Positions 33,384 to 42,497 of a DNA stretch of 50,885 nt are shown here, one piece after another. Below the pieces are notes generated by a model. That model saw nothing but the letters and a program-made list of their open reading frames with translations. It was not told where the DNA came from and ran no database searches. Within the stretch, counting starts at the first letter, position 1. Every line of letters begins with the position of its first letter. Source of the DNA: an uncultured Bacteroidota bacterium (lineage in GTDB: Bacteria > Bacteroidota > Bacteroidia > Flavobacteriales > Flavobacteriaceae); assembly GCA_913041125.1 (NCBI GenBank), contig CAJWHM010000011.1, positions 1 to 50,885 of the forward strand. Reading direction: 5' to 3'. Position numbers and translations under genes: made by a program.

Positions 33384-34661
33384 ATGAACAATTACATTTA
33401 CCTTACGTTGAGAAATAAAATTATTTTTTTTTATTTAATGGTCCTTTTAAATTCTTTTTTAACTAGGGCTCAAACAGTTTTTGAATACGCTCCGCCAATT
33501 CATATAAAATCCGTACAGTTTTTTGGATCAAATAAATATGGAAGTTTTCCAATAGTAGAATTAGGAGAAAAAATTACACTTATATTTGATGATCTCAGGG
33601 GTGAAGAAACTGATTTTTATTATAAAATAAAACATTTTAACTTCGATTGGACACCTTCTTCACTTTTTCAAAACGAATTCATTGAAGGTCTTGATAATTT
33701 AAGGATTGAGAATTATCGTACTTCTTTTAACACATTACAAAATTATACAAATTATAGGTTAGAAATACCTAATGAAAATATAGAGCTAAAAGTATCTGGC
33801 AACTATTTATTGGAGATTTATAATGTATATGATGAATTAGTTTTTTCGAGAAAATTTTGTGTTTATGAAAATATTTCTAATGTTCAAGCATCTGTTTTTC
33901 GCCCTCAAAATATGAATATTTATAACACTCATCAATCAATTCATTTCGCTGTAACTCCTCAACAAGGAGCTTTAATAAACCCACAAGAAAATGTTTTTAT
34001 CCGTTTATTACAAAATTGGCAATGGGATTCAGAAATAATTGGATTAAAACCTCAGTATTTTTCCGGCAAGACAATAGAATATAGATATGAGCTCCCATCT
34101 CAATTTGAAGGAGGTAATGAGTATTATTTTTTTGACACAAAAGATTTAAGAATTACGAGCCCAAATATTAGTTATATAAACAAAGCTGATCTTTATGAAA
34201 CATTTTTAAATGTTAATACACCACGATTCAATCAAGAATATATTTTTAATCAGGACATAAATGGAGGTTTCGAAATTCGAAATGTAATGAGACCAGGAGA
34301 TCCAAACCATGAAGCAGACTATAGTTACGTATATTTTAGCTTGGCTACAAATTATAAGCTTAATGATGATGAAATTTATATTTATGGCGGATTCAACAAT
34401 TTTAATTTAGATGATTATAATCGAATGTATTATAATCCTTCATTGGAAATATATGAGGGCGTCCTTCTTTTAAAACAAGGTTTTTATAATTATAAATATG
34501 TTTTAAAAAAAAATGGTAAGTTTTACAAAAATGGAATAAGTGGAACACATGCGCTTACAGAAAATGAATATTTAATTCTTGTATACTATCGAAATGTTGC
34601 CTATCAATATGATTCAATTATAGGAATTGGAAATACAAGTTCTTTTAATTTAAGAAATTAA
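33384..34661 (+). CDS. Type IX secretion system plug-domain protein (DUF5103)
   Basis: A 425-residue secreted protein with a signal peptide ending near residue 30 (LLNSFLTRAQ). The DUF5103 family starts here with TVFEYAPPIHIKSVQFFG, followed by FDDLRGEETDFYYKIKHFN and DWTPSSLFQNEFIEGLDN. This family was named after the Plug protein that closes the periplasm-facing gap of the SprA translocon in the type IX secretion system. The C-terminal part is beta-rich. I chose ATG 33384 because it gives a clean signal peptide; upstream codons overlap a weak promoter. No other T9SS genes are in the window. Confidence 0.85.
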   Translation: MNNYIYLTLRNKIIFFYLMVLLNSFLTRAQTVFEYAPPIHIKSVQFFGSNKYGSFPIVELGEKITLIFDDLRGEETDFYYKIKHFNFDWTPSSLFQNEFIEGLDNLRIENYRTSFNTLQNYTNYRLEIPNENIELKVSGNYLLEIYNVYDELVFSRKFCVYENISNVQASVFRPQNMNIYNTHQSIHFAVTPQQGALINPQENVFIRLLQNWQWDSEIIGLKPQYFSGKTIEYRYELPSQFEGGNEYYFFDTKDLRITSPNISYINKADLYETFLNVNTPRFNQEYIFNQDINGGFEIRNVMRPGDPNHEADYSYVYFSLATNYKLNDDEIYIYGGFNNFNLDDYNRMYYNPSLEIYEGVLLLKQGFYNYKYVLKKNGKFYKNGISGTHALTENEYLILVYYRNVAYQYDSIIGIGNTSSFNLRN

Positions 34662-34724
34662 GGAGTTGTTTAAAAACAAAGTATTAAATCTTTATATTTA
34701 AAGTAAAAATTTCAAGAAAGTAAA

Positions 34725-35111
34725 TTGATACAACAAATCACAAAAGGAATTAAGATTTCTGTTGAATCTAAATTTGAAGGAAGTTTCTTAAGAGATAATG
34801 TTTCTCACCACGCCTTTAAGTATTTTATAAATATCGAAAACCAAAGTAATAATGTAGTCCAACTAATATCAAGACACTGGAAAATAAGGGAGGTTACATG
34901 TCCTCCACACTTTGTAAATGGTATTGGTGTGGTTGGAAAAAAACCTGTAATTCGTCCAGGTGAATTACATACTTATCAATCTGGAAGTCTGATTACTTCT
35001 CCAATTGGCTGTATGTCAGGAACATTTACTATGATAAATTTTAGTACTGCTCAAAAATTTAATGTTGAAATACCTAACTTCAAGCTCAATGTCCCTTTTA
35101 TTTTGAACTAA
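34725..35111 (+). CDS. apaG: ApaG domain protein
   Basis: A 128-residue single-domain ApaG protein (fibronectin type III-like fold, formerly linked to Co2+/Mg2+ efflux; true role uncertain). The core GVVGKKPVIRPGELHTYQSG and GCMSGTFTM are diagnostic. The start codon is TTG at 34725: the protein beginning IQQITKGIKISVESKFEG fits the family start, and no in-frame ATG is near. It sits between the plug-domain gene (63-bp gap) and pruA (62-bp gap). Confidence 0.93.
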   Translation: MIQQITKGIKISVESKFEGSFLRDNVSHHAFKYFINIENQSNNVVQLISRHWKIREVTCPPHFVNGIGVVGKKPVIRPGELHTYQSGSLITSPIGCMSGTFTMINFSTAQKFNVEIPNFKLNVPFILN

Positions 35112-35127
35112 GACTACTTTATTCATC

Positions 35128-35160
35128 TTGCTGTAGATTAAAGATAAATCTATACATTTA
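35128..35160 (+). promoter_or_regulatory. Possible promoter for pruA
   Basis: TTG (35128-35130), a 22-nt spacer and TACATTTA (35153-35160) approximate the Bacteroidota promoter, differing in the last base of the -7 box. A 6-bp hairpin (TAGATT/AATCTA) lies in the spacer. Confidence 0.3.
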
Positions 35161-35173
35161 AAAAAAAATTAAA

Positions 35174-36799
35174 ATGGCTAATAGTTTAACTAGTGTTCCA
35201 TATCCTTCTAACGAGCCAATAAAATCTTATGCTCCAGGAAGTGTTGAAAAAAAGGAAGTTTTATCTACATATAAAAACCTATACAATACTTCAATAGAAA
35301 TAAAAATGAGAATAGGAAATAAAGATGTCAAGTCTGATAATAAAGCTTCAATTTACCCACCTCATGACAATAAACATAAAATTGGTTTCTATTATAGATC
35401 AGATAAAAAACATATTGAACAAGCAATTAAATCTGCACTAGAATCTAGAGAAAAATGGTGTAAAATGCCCTGGGAATCAAGAGCTGCGATATTTTTAAAA
35501 GCTGCAGATTTGGTCGCGGGACCCTTCAGAGCAAAAATTAATGCGGCAACTATGTTAGCTCAGTCAAAAACTATTTTTCAGGCAGAGATAGATGCGGCTT
35601 GTGAATTAATTGATTTTTTAAGATTTAATGTTCAATATATGCAGGAGATATATACGAATCAACCTAATAATAGTCCTGGGATATGGAATAAAATTAGCTA
35701 TCGCCCCTTAGAAGGATTTGTTTATGCAGTGAGTCCATTTAATTTTACTGCTATTGCAGGTAACCTTCCTGCTAGTGCTGCTATGATGGGAAATGTTGTT
35801 GTATGGAAGCCAAGTGATTATCAAATTTATTCGGCAAAAATTTTAATGGACATTTTCAGAGAAGCTGGGCTCCCAGATGGTGTAATAAATATGGTTTTTG
35901 GTGACCCCGAAATGATTACAAATACAATTCTTGAAAATTCTAATTTTTCAGGTATTCATTTTACAGGTTCAACAAAAGTTTTCAAAGATATTTGGAAAAA
36001 AATAGGAAACAATATTGATTATTATAAAACTTATCCAAGGATTGTCGGTGAAACAGGAGGGAAAGATTTTATTATAGCTCATCCTTCGGCAAAGCCCGCA
36101 GAAGTAGCTACAGCAATAACTCGAGGCGCCTTTGAATTCCAAGGTCAAAAATGTTCTGCTGCCTCAAGGGTTTATCTTCCAAAATCTATGTCTGAAAAAG
36201 TCATTTCTCATCTTAAATCAGATTTGAATTCAATATCAATGGGTTCACCAGAAGATTTTAAAAATTTTGTTACTGCTGTTATACACAAAGATGCTTATGA
36301 TCGACTAGTAAAAGTTATAGAGAAAATAAAAAAAGATACCGATGCTGAAATTATTTTAGGAGGTGGTTATGATGATTCAAAAGGTTACTTTATTGAGCCT
36401 ACTGTAGTTATAACAACAAACCCAAAATACGATACTATGGAACGAGAGCTTTTTGGTCCTTTAGTTACAGTTTATATTTATCCTGACGAATTATGGGGGG
36501 AAACTCTTAAATTAATCGACCAAACATCTGAATATGCATTGACAGGTGCAGTTTATTCTCAAGATAGATATGCACTAGAAGATGCTGTAAATATTTTAGA
36601 AAATTGTGCTGGAAATTTTTATATAAATGACAAGCCAACCGGAGCTGTAGTTGGTCAACAGCCCTTTGGAGGAGCTCGTGGGTCTGGAACAAACGATAAA
36701 GCTGGTTCCTCAATAAATCTTTTAAGATGGGTGTCGCCTAGATTAATTAAAGAAACATTTATTCCGGCTTCAAATTATCGTTATCCCTTCTTAGGTTAG
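35174..36799 (+). CDS. pruA: L-glutamate gamma-semialdehyde dehydrogenase
   Basis: A 541-residue aldehyde dehydrogenase of the single-domain P5C dehydrogenase type. It oxidises glutamate semialdehyde to glutamate with NAD+, the second step of proline degradation. The catalytic Cys327 lies in FQGQKCSAASR and general base Glu293 in VGETGGKDF. The NAD-binding region includes FTGSTKVFKDIW and the N-terminal part has NEPIKSYAPGS. It lacks the proline dehydrogenase domain, so a separate putA-like gene should exist elsewhere. Its 3' end overlaps the convergent rsmG by 41 nt. Confidence 0.96.
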   Translation: MANSLTSVPYPSNEPIKSYAPGSVEKKEVLSTYKNLYNTSIEIKMRIGNKDVKSDNKASIYPPHDNKHKIGFYYRSDKKHIEQAIKSALESREKWCKMPWESRAAIFLKAADLVAGPFRAKINAATMLAQSKTIFQAEIDAACELIDFLRFNVQYMQEIYTNQPNNSPGIWNKISYRPLEGFVYAVSPFNFTAIAGNLPASAAMMGNVVVWKPSDYQIYSAKILMDIFREAGLPDGVINMVFGDPEMITNTILENSNFSGIHFTGSTKVFKDIWKKIGNNIDYYKTYPRIVGETGGKDFIIAHPSAKPAEVATAITRGAFEFQGQKCSAASRVYLPKSMSEKVISHLKSDLNSISMGSPEDFKNFVTAVIHKDAYDRLVKVIEKIKKDTDAEIILGGGYDDSKGYFIEPTVVITTNPKYDTMERELFGPLVTVYIYPDELWGETLKLIDQTSEYALTGAVYSQDRYALEDAVNILENCAGNFYINDKPTGAVVGQQPFGGARGSGTNDKAGSSINLLRWVSPRLIKETFIPASNYRYPFLG

Positions 36800-37418
36800 T
36801 TTTTATTGGTAAATACACTATTTTTTTTGTTTCAAAAAAAGATTCATTAAAATAATTATTTAAAAAATGTATAACAGCTTCAGGAAAAAATTTTAGTTCC
36901 TCAGTTAAATCCCCGCCTTTTAAACAAATAATTCCATTATTTAAAATATTTTTACTTAGGGGTGAAATTTTATTTTTCACCCATGGTACAAAAAATTCCA
37001 ATTTAGTTACAGCACGACTAATTACAAAATCCACCATTTTTGGATAATGTTCCGCTCGAATATGATAACTAGAGACATTATCTATACCTAATTCTTTACT
37101 TACTTCTTTAACAACATTTATTTTTTTTCCAATACTATCTATTAAATCAAATTGGACTTCAGGAAATAATATTGCTAGAGGAATCCCTGGAAAACCTCCT
37201 CCTGTTCCTACATCTAAAATTCTTGTTCCTGGAATAAAAGAAATCATTTTTGAAATTCCTAAAGAATGAAGAACATGATGTTTATAAAATGAATTCATAT
37301 CCTTTCTTGATATGATATTTATTTTAGAATTCCAATCAATATATAATTGTAAAAGTTCATTAAACTGATGTTTTTGGTTAATTGTTAAATTTGGGAAATA
37401 TTTTAAAATAGATTCCAT
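36759..37418 (-). CDS. rsmG: 16S rRNA (guanine(527)-N(7))-methyltransferase
   Basis: A 219-residue SAM-dependent methyltransferase that modifies G527 of 16S rRNA; its loss is known to give low-level streptomycin resistance. The SAM loop is RILDVGTGGGFPGIPLAI (residues 66-83). KINIISRKD and VISRAVTKLEFFVPWV are also typical. The C-terminal 10 to 15 residues (after VYLPIK) are encoded within the 41-nt overlap with pruA and look like an unconserved tail. TACTTTTA upstream may be its -7 region. Confidence 0.96.
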   Translation of the reverse strand: MESILKYFPNLTINQKHQFNELLQLYIDWNSKINIISRKDMNSFYKHHVLHSLGISKMISFIPGTRILDVGTGGGFPGIPLAILFPEVQFDLIDSIGKKINVVKEVSKELGIDNVSSYHIRAEHYPKMVDFVISRAVTKLEFFVPWVKNKISPLSKNILNNGIICLKGGDLTEELKFFPEAVIHFLNNYFNESFFETKKIVYLPIKTNLRRDNDNLKPE

Positions 37419-37459
37419 AACTTTTTCTTATACTATCTTTTTAAAAGTAAATTTTAATT

Positions 37460-37467
37460 TATTTTTG
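37460..37467 (+). promoter_or_regulatory. -7 box TATTTTTG for the desaturase gene
   Basis: It matches TAnnTTTG, 15 nt before the ATG at 37483. No clear -33 TTG is visible. Confidence 0.45.
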
Positions 37468-37482
37468 CTTAACTATAAACAT

Positions 37483-38577
37483 ATGCAATCTAAACAAACC
37501 CTCCGTTTTTCAAGAAAAGACTCTAAAAATTTTTTTAAAACTCTAAACCATAGAGTTAACACTTATTTTAAAAAAAATAAAATTAGAAAAACAGGTAACT
37601 GGAAGCTTTACCTAAAATCTTCACTTATGTTTATTTTACTTTTAGGCCCCTATTTCTTAGTTTATACACTCGAAATAAGTTTATGGGTTAAATTAATTAT
37701 GTGTATAATAATGGGTATTGGCATGGCTGGAGTTGGAATGAATGTTATGCATGACGGTAATCATGGCTCTTTTTCAAAACATCCTTTAGTAAATAAATTA
37801 ATGGGTAGTAGTATTTATATTTTGGCTGGGAATGTTTTTAATTGGAAAATTCAACATAATTTGCTTCATCACACTTATACGAATATTCACGGTCATGATG
37901 AAGATATTGATCCAGGAAACATCTTACGCTTTTCCAAACACAGCCCATGGTTTCCTTATCATCGATTTCAGCATTTATATTCTATATTCCTTTATGGTCT
38001 TTTGACAATCAATTGGGCAATTTTTGCTGATTTCAAACAGATGAAAAGTTATACGTCACGAAAATTAACCTATTTAAATAGTAAGAGAGCTAGTTTGCAG
38101 TGGATTGGCCTAATTATTTCTAAAATTATTTATTTTTCTGTCTGGTTAATCATTCCATTAATATTTATTGAAGCTTCCTGGTGGGCTATAATTATTGGTT
38201 TTATAATTATGCATTATACTGCAGGTTTAATATTAAGCATCGTGTTTCAACTAGCACATGTTATGGAAGATGCTTCAATGCCTAAAGCGGACAGAACAGG
38301 AACAATGAAAAATACATGGGCTATACATCAACTTTTAACAACTGTCAATTTTTCAACGAAAAATAGATTCATAAATTGGTTTACTGGTGGATTAAATCAT
38401 CAGATTGAACATCATATTTTTCCTAATATAAGTCATATCCACTACTCTAAAATTGGTAAAATAGTAAAACAAACAGCGAAAGAATTTAATTTACCTTACA
38501 ACGAATATAAAACAACTAGAAGTGCAATTTTTTCCCATTTTAAATTTTTAAAACAAATGGGGCTTCAACCCAATTAA
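37483..38577 (+). CDS. Membrane fatty acid desaturase, front-end type
   Basis: A 364-residue di-iron membrane desaturase with hydrophobic segments around 45-62, 70-86 and 205-260. The three histidine boxes are HDGNH (90-94), HNLLHH (125-130) and QIEHH (307-311). A glutamine in the third box is typical of front-end desaturases (delta-5/6-like) and of bacterial linoleoyl-CoA desaturase-type proteins. No cytochrome b5 domain is fused. It probably adjusts membrane unsaturation, for example in the cold; the substrate and double-bond position are unknown. ATG 37483 is preferred because the earlier TTG lies in the promoter box. Confidence 0.92.
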   Translation: MQSKQTLRFSRKDSKNFFKTLNHRVNTYFKKNKIRKTGNWKLYLKSSLMFILLLGPYFLVYTLEISLWVKLIMCIIMGIGMAGVGMNVMHDGNHGSFSKHPLVNKLMGSSIYILAGNVFNWKIQHNLLHHTYTNIHGHDEDIDPGNILRFSKHSPWFPYHRFQHLYSIFLYGLLTINWAIFADFKQMKSYTSRKLTYLNSKRASLQWIGLIISKIIYFSVWLIIPLIFIEASWWAIIIGFIIMHYTAGLILSIVFQLAHVMEDASMPKADRTGTMKNTWAIHQLLTTVNFSTKNRFINWFTGGLNHQIEHHIFPNISHIHYSKIGKIVKQTAKEFNLPYNEYKTTRSAIFSHFKFLKQMGLQPN

Positions 38578-38585
38578 AAATATCT

Positions 38586-39770
38586 ATGGATTTACTTTCA
38601 AAAAGAATTAACAGCTTGCCTATTTCGGCAACTTTATCAATGGCTGCAAAAGCTCGAGAATTAAAAAATAATGGAGTAGATATAATTGGTTTGAGTTTAG
38701 GTGAACCTGATTTCAACACCCCTGAATTTATTAAAGATGCTGCAATTAGTGCTGTTAATGATAATTGGAATTCATATTCCCCAGTTGATGGCTACTTAGA
38801 TTTAAAAGCAGCAATTTGTAATAAATTTAAAAGAGATAATGGTATAAGTTATGAATCATCTCAAATTGTGGTTTCAACTGGAGCAAAACAATCGATTGCA
38901 AATGTGTGCATGGTTTTATTAAATCCAGGAGACGAAGTTTTACTTCCCGCTCCATATTGGGTTAGTTATTCTGCCATAGCAACATTAGCTGAGGCAGAAT
39001 CAAAAATAATACCAACTTCAATAGATACTGATTTTAAAATAACACCTGAACAATTGGAGAATTCAATAAATTCAAAAACAAAGTTGGTAATGTTTAATTC
39101 TCCAAATAACCCAAGTGGAACTATTTATACAGAAAACGAGTTGCGAGCACTTGGAAAAGTGTTAGAAAAACACCCAAATATTTATATACTATCTGATGAA
39201 ATATATGAACATATAAATTACGGGACTCCTCATTTTAGTATTGCATCGATACCTGAACTATATGAAAGAACAATTACAGTTAACGGTGTTGCAAAAGCCT
39301 TTGCTATGACTGGATGGAGGATTGGATATATAGGCGCTCCAGAATGGATTGCTAAAGCATGTAATAAAATGCAAGGACAAATTACATCAGGAGCGAATTG
39401 CATAGCCCAAAGAGCTACAATTGCTGCTGTTAATGCACCTTTAAGTCAGATACAATATATGGTTGACGAGTTTTCAAAACGAAGAGAGATAATTATAGAC
39501 CTCTTGAAAGCAATTCCTGGAATTAAGATTAATCAACCTCAAGGAGCTTTTTATGTTTTTCCTGATGTATCAGATTATTTCGGCAGGACTTTAAATAATA
39601 AAAAAATTGAAAATGCTTCAGACTTTGCAATTTATCTTTTAGAAGAAGCACATGTCGCAACAGTTAGTGGTGAAGCATTTGGAAATGGAGATTGTATTCG
39701 TATATCATATGCTGCTTCGGAAAAAAACATAAGGGAGGCAATAAAAAGAATCTCAAAATCTTTGCAATAA
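38586..39770 (+). CDS. Aspartate aminotransferase-like PLP enzyme
   Basis: A 394-residue class I aminotransferase resembling AspC/AatA of the thermophile type (subgroup 1b). The PLP lysine is Lys237 in NGVAKAFAMTGWRIGY. Other motifs are LSLGEPDFNTP, NSPNNPSGT (171-179) and LSDEIYEHINY (Asp204). The extent of similarity favours aspartate/prephenate aminotransferase activity, but this is inference. It begins 8 nt after the desaturase gene, so it is probably in the same transcript. Confidence 0.92.
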   Translation: MDLLSKRINSLPISATLSMAAKARELKNNGVDIIGLSLGEPDFNTPEFIKDAAISAVNDNWNSYSPVDGYLDLKAAICNKFKRDNGISYESSQIVVSTGAKQSIANVCMVLLNPGDEVLLPAPYWVSYSAIATLAEAESKIIPTSIDTDFKITPEQLENSINSKTKLVMFNSPNNPSGTIYTENELRALGKVLEKHPNIYILSDEIYEHINYGTPHFSIASIPELYERTITVNGVAKAFAMTGWRIGYIGAPEWIAKACNKMQGQITSGANCIAQRATIAAVNAPLSQIQYMVDEFSKRREIIIDLLKAIPGIKINQPQGAFYVFPDVSDYFGRTLNNKKIENASDFAIYLLEEAHVATVSGEAFGNGDCIRISYAASEKNIREAIKRISKSLQ

Positions 39771-39813
39771 TATTTATTAAAAATATTTAATTAATAAAAT
39801 TTGAATTATATTA

Positions 39814-40773
39814 ATGATTACCTCAGATATAAATCTAGCAATTGAATCATTAAAAAAAGGAAATGTTATTGCAATACCTACTGAAACAGTATATGGTTTA
39901 GCAGGAAATGCTTTTGAAGAATCAAGTGTTAATAAGATTTTCAAAATTAAAAACAGGCCATCATTTAATCCTTTGATAGTCCATGTTCCAAATCCAAAAT
40001 ACATAAATAAAATTGCTCAAAATATTCCAAAAATTGCACAAAAACTATCTAAGCATTTTTGGCCAGGACCACTAACTCTAGTTCTTGAAAAACAAAAGCA
40101 TATTTCAGATATTGTAACAGCAGGAAAGTCAACTGTTGCAGTGAGAGTCCCAAACCACAAATTAACACTAGACCTTTTATCAAAATTACCCTTTCCTCTT
40201 GTAGCGCCTAGTGCAAATCCATTTGGATTTACTAGTTCTACATCAGCAGATCATGTAATAGAATATTTTGCTGATAAAATAGATTTAATATTAGATGGAG
40301 GAGTATCCTTAAAAGGAATTGAGTCTACAATTATTGGGTTTGAAAATGATAATGCTGTTTTATATAGACATGGATCTATACCTATTGAAGAGATTGAAAA
40401 AATAATAGGAAAAGTTGAAATAAAAAACAAGAATAATTTATCACCTGAGGCACCAGGAATGCTTAAAAGACATTATGCACCAAAAACCAAAATAGTTTTT
40501 TCAAATGATTTTATAAAGTCAATAAAAAGTTATCCAAATAAAAAAATTGGAATATTATGTTTAAAAAAAATTAAAAAAATTCCTAAATCAGTACATCAAG
40601 AGGTTTTATCTTCTGATGGGAATTTGAATGAAGCAGCAAAAAATCTCTACGCCTCTTTGCACAAATTGGATCGATTAAATTTAGATTTAATTCTCACCTC
40701 CATTGTGCCTGAATATGAATTAGGTAGATCAATTAACGATCGCTTAAGAAGGGCTGTTGAAGTTGAAAATTAA
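39814..40773 (+). CDS. L-threonylcarbamoyladenylate synthase, Sua5 type
   Basis: A 319-residue protein with an N-terminal YrdC domain (about 1-200) and a C-terminal Sua5 domain. It makes threonylcarbamoyl-AMP from threonine, bicarbonate and ATP for the t6A37 modification of ANN-decoding tRNAs. Signatures are GNVIAIPTETVYGLAGNAF, KNRPSFNPLIVHV, APSANPFGFTSSTSA and the linker APGMLKRHYAPKT, which closes the active site. The long form corresponds to Sua5/TsaC2 rather than the short TsaC of E. coli. It ends 1 nt from the convergent DUF975 gene. Confidence 0.95.
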   Translation: MITSDINLAIESLKKGNVIAIPTETVYGLAGNAFEESSVNKIFKIKNRPSFNPLIVHVPNPKYINKIAQNIPKIAQKLSKHFWPGPLTLVLEKQKHISDIVTAGKSTVAVRVPNHKLTLDLLSKLPFPLVAPSANPFGFTSSTSADHVIEYFADKIDLILDGGVSLKGIESTIIGFENDNAVLYRHGSIPIEEIEKIIGKVEIKNKNNLSPEAPGMLKRHYAPKTKIVFSNDFIKSIKSYPNKKIGILCLKKIKKIPKSVHQEVLSSDGNLNEAAKNLYASLHKLDRLNLDLILTSIVPEYELGRSINDRLRRAVEVEN

Positions 40774-40774
40774 A

Positions 40775-41368
40775 TCAATTTTCAAATCGCCTAAAATTTT
40801 CATCTTTTATTGTTAAATAATAATTAGCAAGAGCAAGGTTATGCCAAGGCATAATAATAAAAACTCCAACAATAAAAAATAGTAAGCCTAGAAAATACCA
40901 TGGAAGAAAACGAAGGTGTAACATAAATAATTCCATTTTTTTTCCATCCATCATTTTCCAACTTTTTTCAAGAACTTCAATAACCTGCATTTCTGGTTTT
41001 TCCGCAATTATGTAATAAGACATTGAAAAACCCAAGCTAATTATTATACCAGGAATTATAAAAAATATAAAACCTACAATAGTTAATCCATTAACAATTA
41101 TAAATAATAAAAGAATATTTATTAATGGTTTAAAGCCTTCAAAAAGATCATAAAAAGATGATTTATTTTCTCTAGATATTTTTAGAAAATAAATACATAG
41201 TCCTAATTGTAGAGGTCCAGCTATTAGTAAAGATAATATTTCGCCGAAAGTATTTAACTCTGAGGGAATAGCTATTAACATTGTATAAACTATACAAACA
41301 GATATAGATAATCCCCAATGCGATAACAATTGGTCTCTTGTTTTTTGTATTAAAACTAAAAGATCCAT
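40775..41368 (-). CDS. DUF975-like multi-spanning membrane protein
   Basis: A 197-residue hydrophobic protein with about five membrane segments and no signal peptide. The pattern FIIPGIIISLGFSMSYYIIA, VIEVLEKSWKMMDGKKMELF and the C-terminal NLALANYYLTI resembles DUF975 proteins, whose function is unknown. It follows the DAHP synthase gene by 19 nt on the same strand, so it may be the last gene of the aromatic amino acid operon. A role in amino acid transport cannot be claimed from the sequence. Confidence 0.7.
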   Translation of the reverse strand: MDLLVLIQKTRDQLLSHWGLSISVCIVYTMLIAIPSELNTFGEILSLLIAGPLQLGLCIYFLKISRENKSSFYDLFEGFKPLINILLLFIIVNGLTIVGFIFFIIPGIIISLGFSMSYYIIAEKPEMQVIEVLEKSWKMMDGKKMELFMLHLRFLPWYFLGLLFFIVGVFIIMPWHNLALANYYLTIKDENFRRFEN

Positions 41369-41387
41369 TAAAAATTAATTATTTAGA

Positions 41388-42470
41388 TTATTTATTTAAA
41401 ATCTTTTCTTGCTTATTAATTGATTCTTGATGAATAGCCTTAAATACTTTAAGAATAAATTCTTCCGACAGATCCCTTTCCTCTCCTTCAAGTATCATTT
41501 TTCCTAAAATCTCATTCCAACGTTTATTTTGAAGAACAGCTACATTATTAGATTTTTTTAAAACACCTATTTCGTTAGCTACTCTCATTCGCTTTCCAAG
41601 GGTGTCTAAAAGTGTTTGGTCTGCAACATCTATTTGTGCACGTAAATTATTTAACTGCTGTTTATAAGATTCTTCATCAGTAGTTTTCTTTCTTACTTTA
41701 AGGTCTTTCATGATTTCAATTAATCTTGAAGGAGTTACTTGCTGTTTTGCGTCACTCCATGCATTATCTGGATCCCAATGTGATTCTATCATTAAACCAT
41801 CATAGTTTAAGTCTAAAGCGGCTTGAGAAATATCAAAAATCAAATCCCTTCGTCCAGAAATATGTGATGGATCACATATCATTGGTAAATCAGGAAAACG
41901 ATTTTTAACTTCGATAGGAATCTGCCATTCTGGATTATTCCTAAATTTAGTTTTTTCGTAAGTTGAAAAACCTCGGTGAATAAGTCCTAATTTATTGATA
42001 TTCGCTTTGTACAGCCGTTCAATTCCACCAAGCCATAGGGCTAAATCTGGATTTACTGGATTTTTTACTAATATAATTTTATCAGTTCCTTCAAGAGCAT
42101 CTGCAATTTCTTGCATTATAAAAGGACTTACTGTTGATCGTGCTCCTATCCAAAGAATATCTACATCATTTTCAATTGCTAAGTCAACATGATTTTTATT
42201 AGCAACCTCAGTTGCTGTTAAAAGGCCTGTTTCATCTTTTACCTTTTTTAACCATTTCAATCCAATTGCACCAACTCCTTCAAACATACCCGGTTTTGTT
42301 CTTGGCTTCCAGATTCCTGCTCTATAAACTGTTACGTCACTTTCTTTCAATTCATGTGCAATTTTTAAAACTTGTTCTTCAGTTTCTGCACTGCATGGGC
42401 CTCCAATTACAAGTGGATGATTCAATCCAAAATCAACAAGCCATTGACGCATTTCTTTTTTATTTTCCAT
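41388..42470 (-). CDS. Bifunctional DAHP synthase/chorismate mutase
   Basis: A 360-residue fusion. The N-terminal part (about 1-260) is a type I-beta DAHP synthase with GGPCSAET (23-30), GIWKPRTKPGMFEG, WIGARSTVSPF, DPSHISGRRDL and SHWDPDNAWSDAKQQ, which includes metal-binding residues. The C-terminal part (about 265-350) is an AroQ chorismate mutase with LRAQIDVADQTLLDTLGKRM and VLKKSNNVAVLQNKRW. It thus catalyses the first step of the shikimate pathway and the branch step to prephenate; in related fusions the mutase domain mediates feedback inhibition by prephenate. It is the fourth gene of the pheA operon, 27 nt after tyrA. Confidence 0.95.
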   Translation of the reverse strand: MENKKEMRQWLVDFGLNHPLVIGGPCSAETEEQVLKIAHELKESDVTVYRAGIWKPRTKPGMFEGVGAIGLKWLKKVKDETGLLTATEVANKNHVDLAIENDVDILWIGARSTVSPFIMQEIADALEGTDKIILVKNPVNPDLALWLGGIERLYKANINKLGLIHRGFSTYEKTKFRNNPEWQIPIEVKNRFPDLPMICDPSHISGRRDLIFDISQAALDLNYDGLMIESHWDPDNAWSDAKQQVTPSRLIEIMKDLKVRKKTTDEESYKQQLNNLRAQIDVADQTLLDTLGKRMRVANEIGVLKKSNNVAVLQNKRWNEILGKMILEGEERDLSEEFILKVFKAIHQESINKQEKILNK

Positions 42471-42497
42471 CTTAAATTCTCTTTTATTTATATTGGT

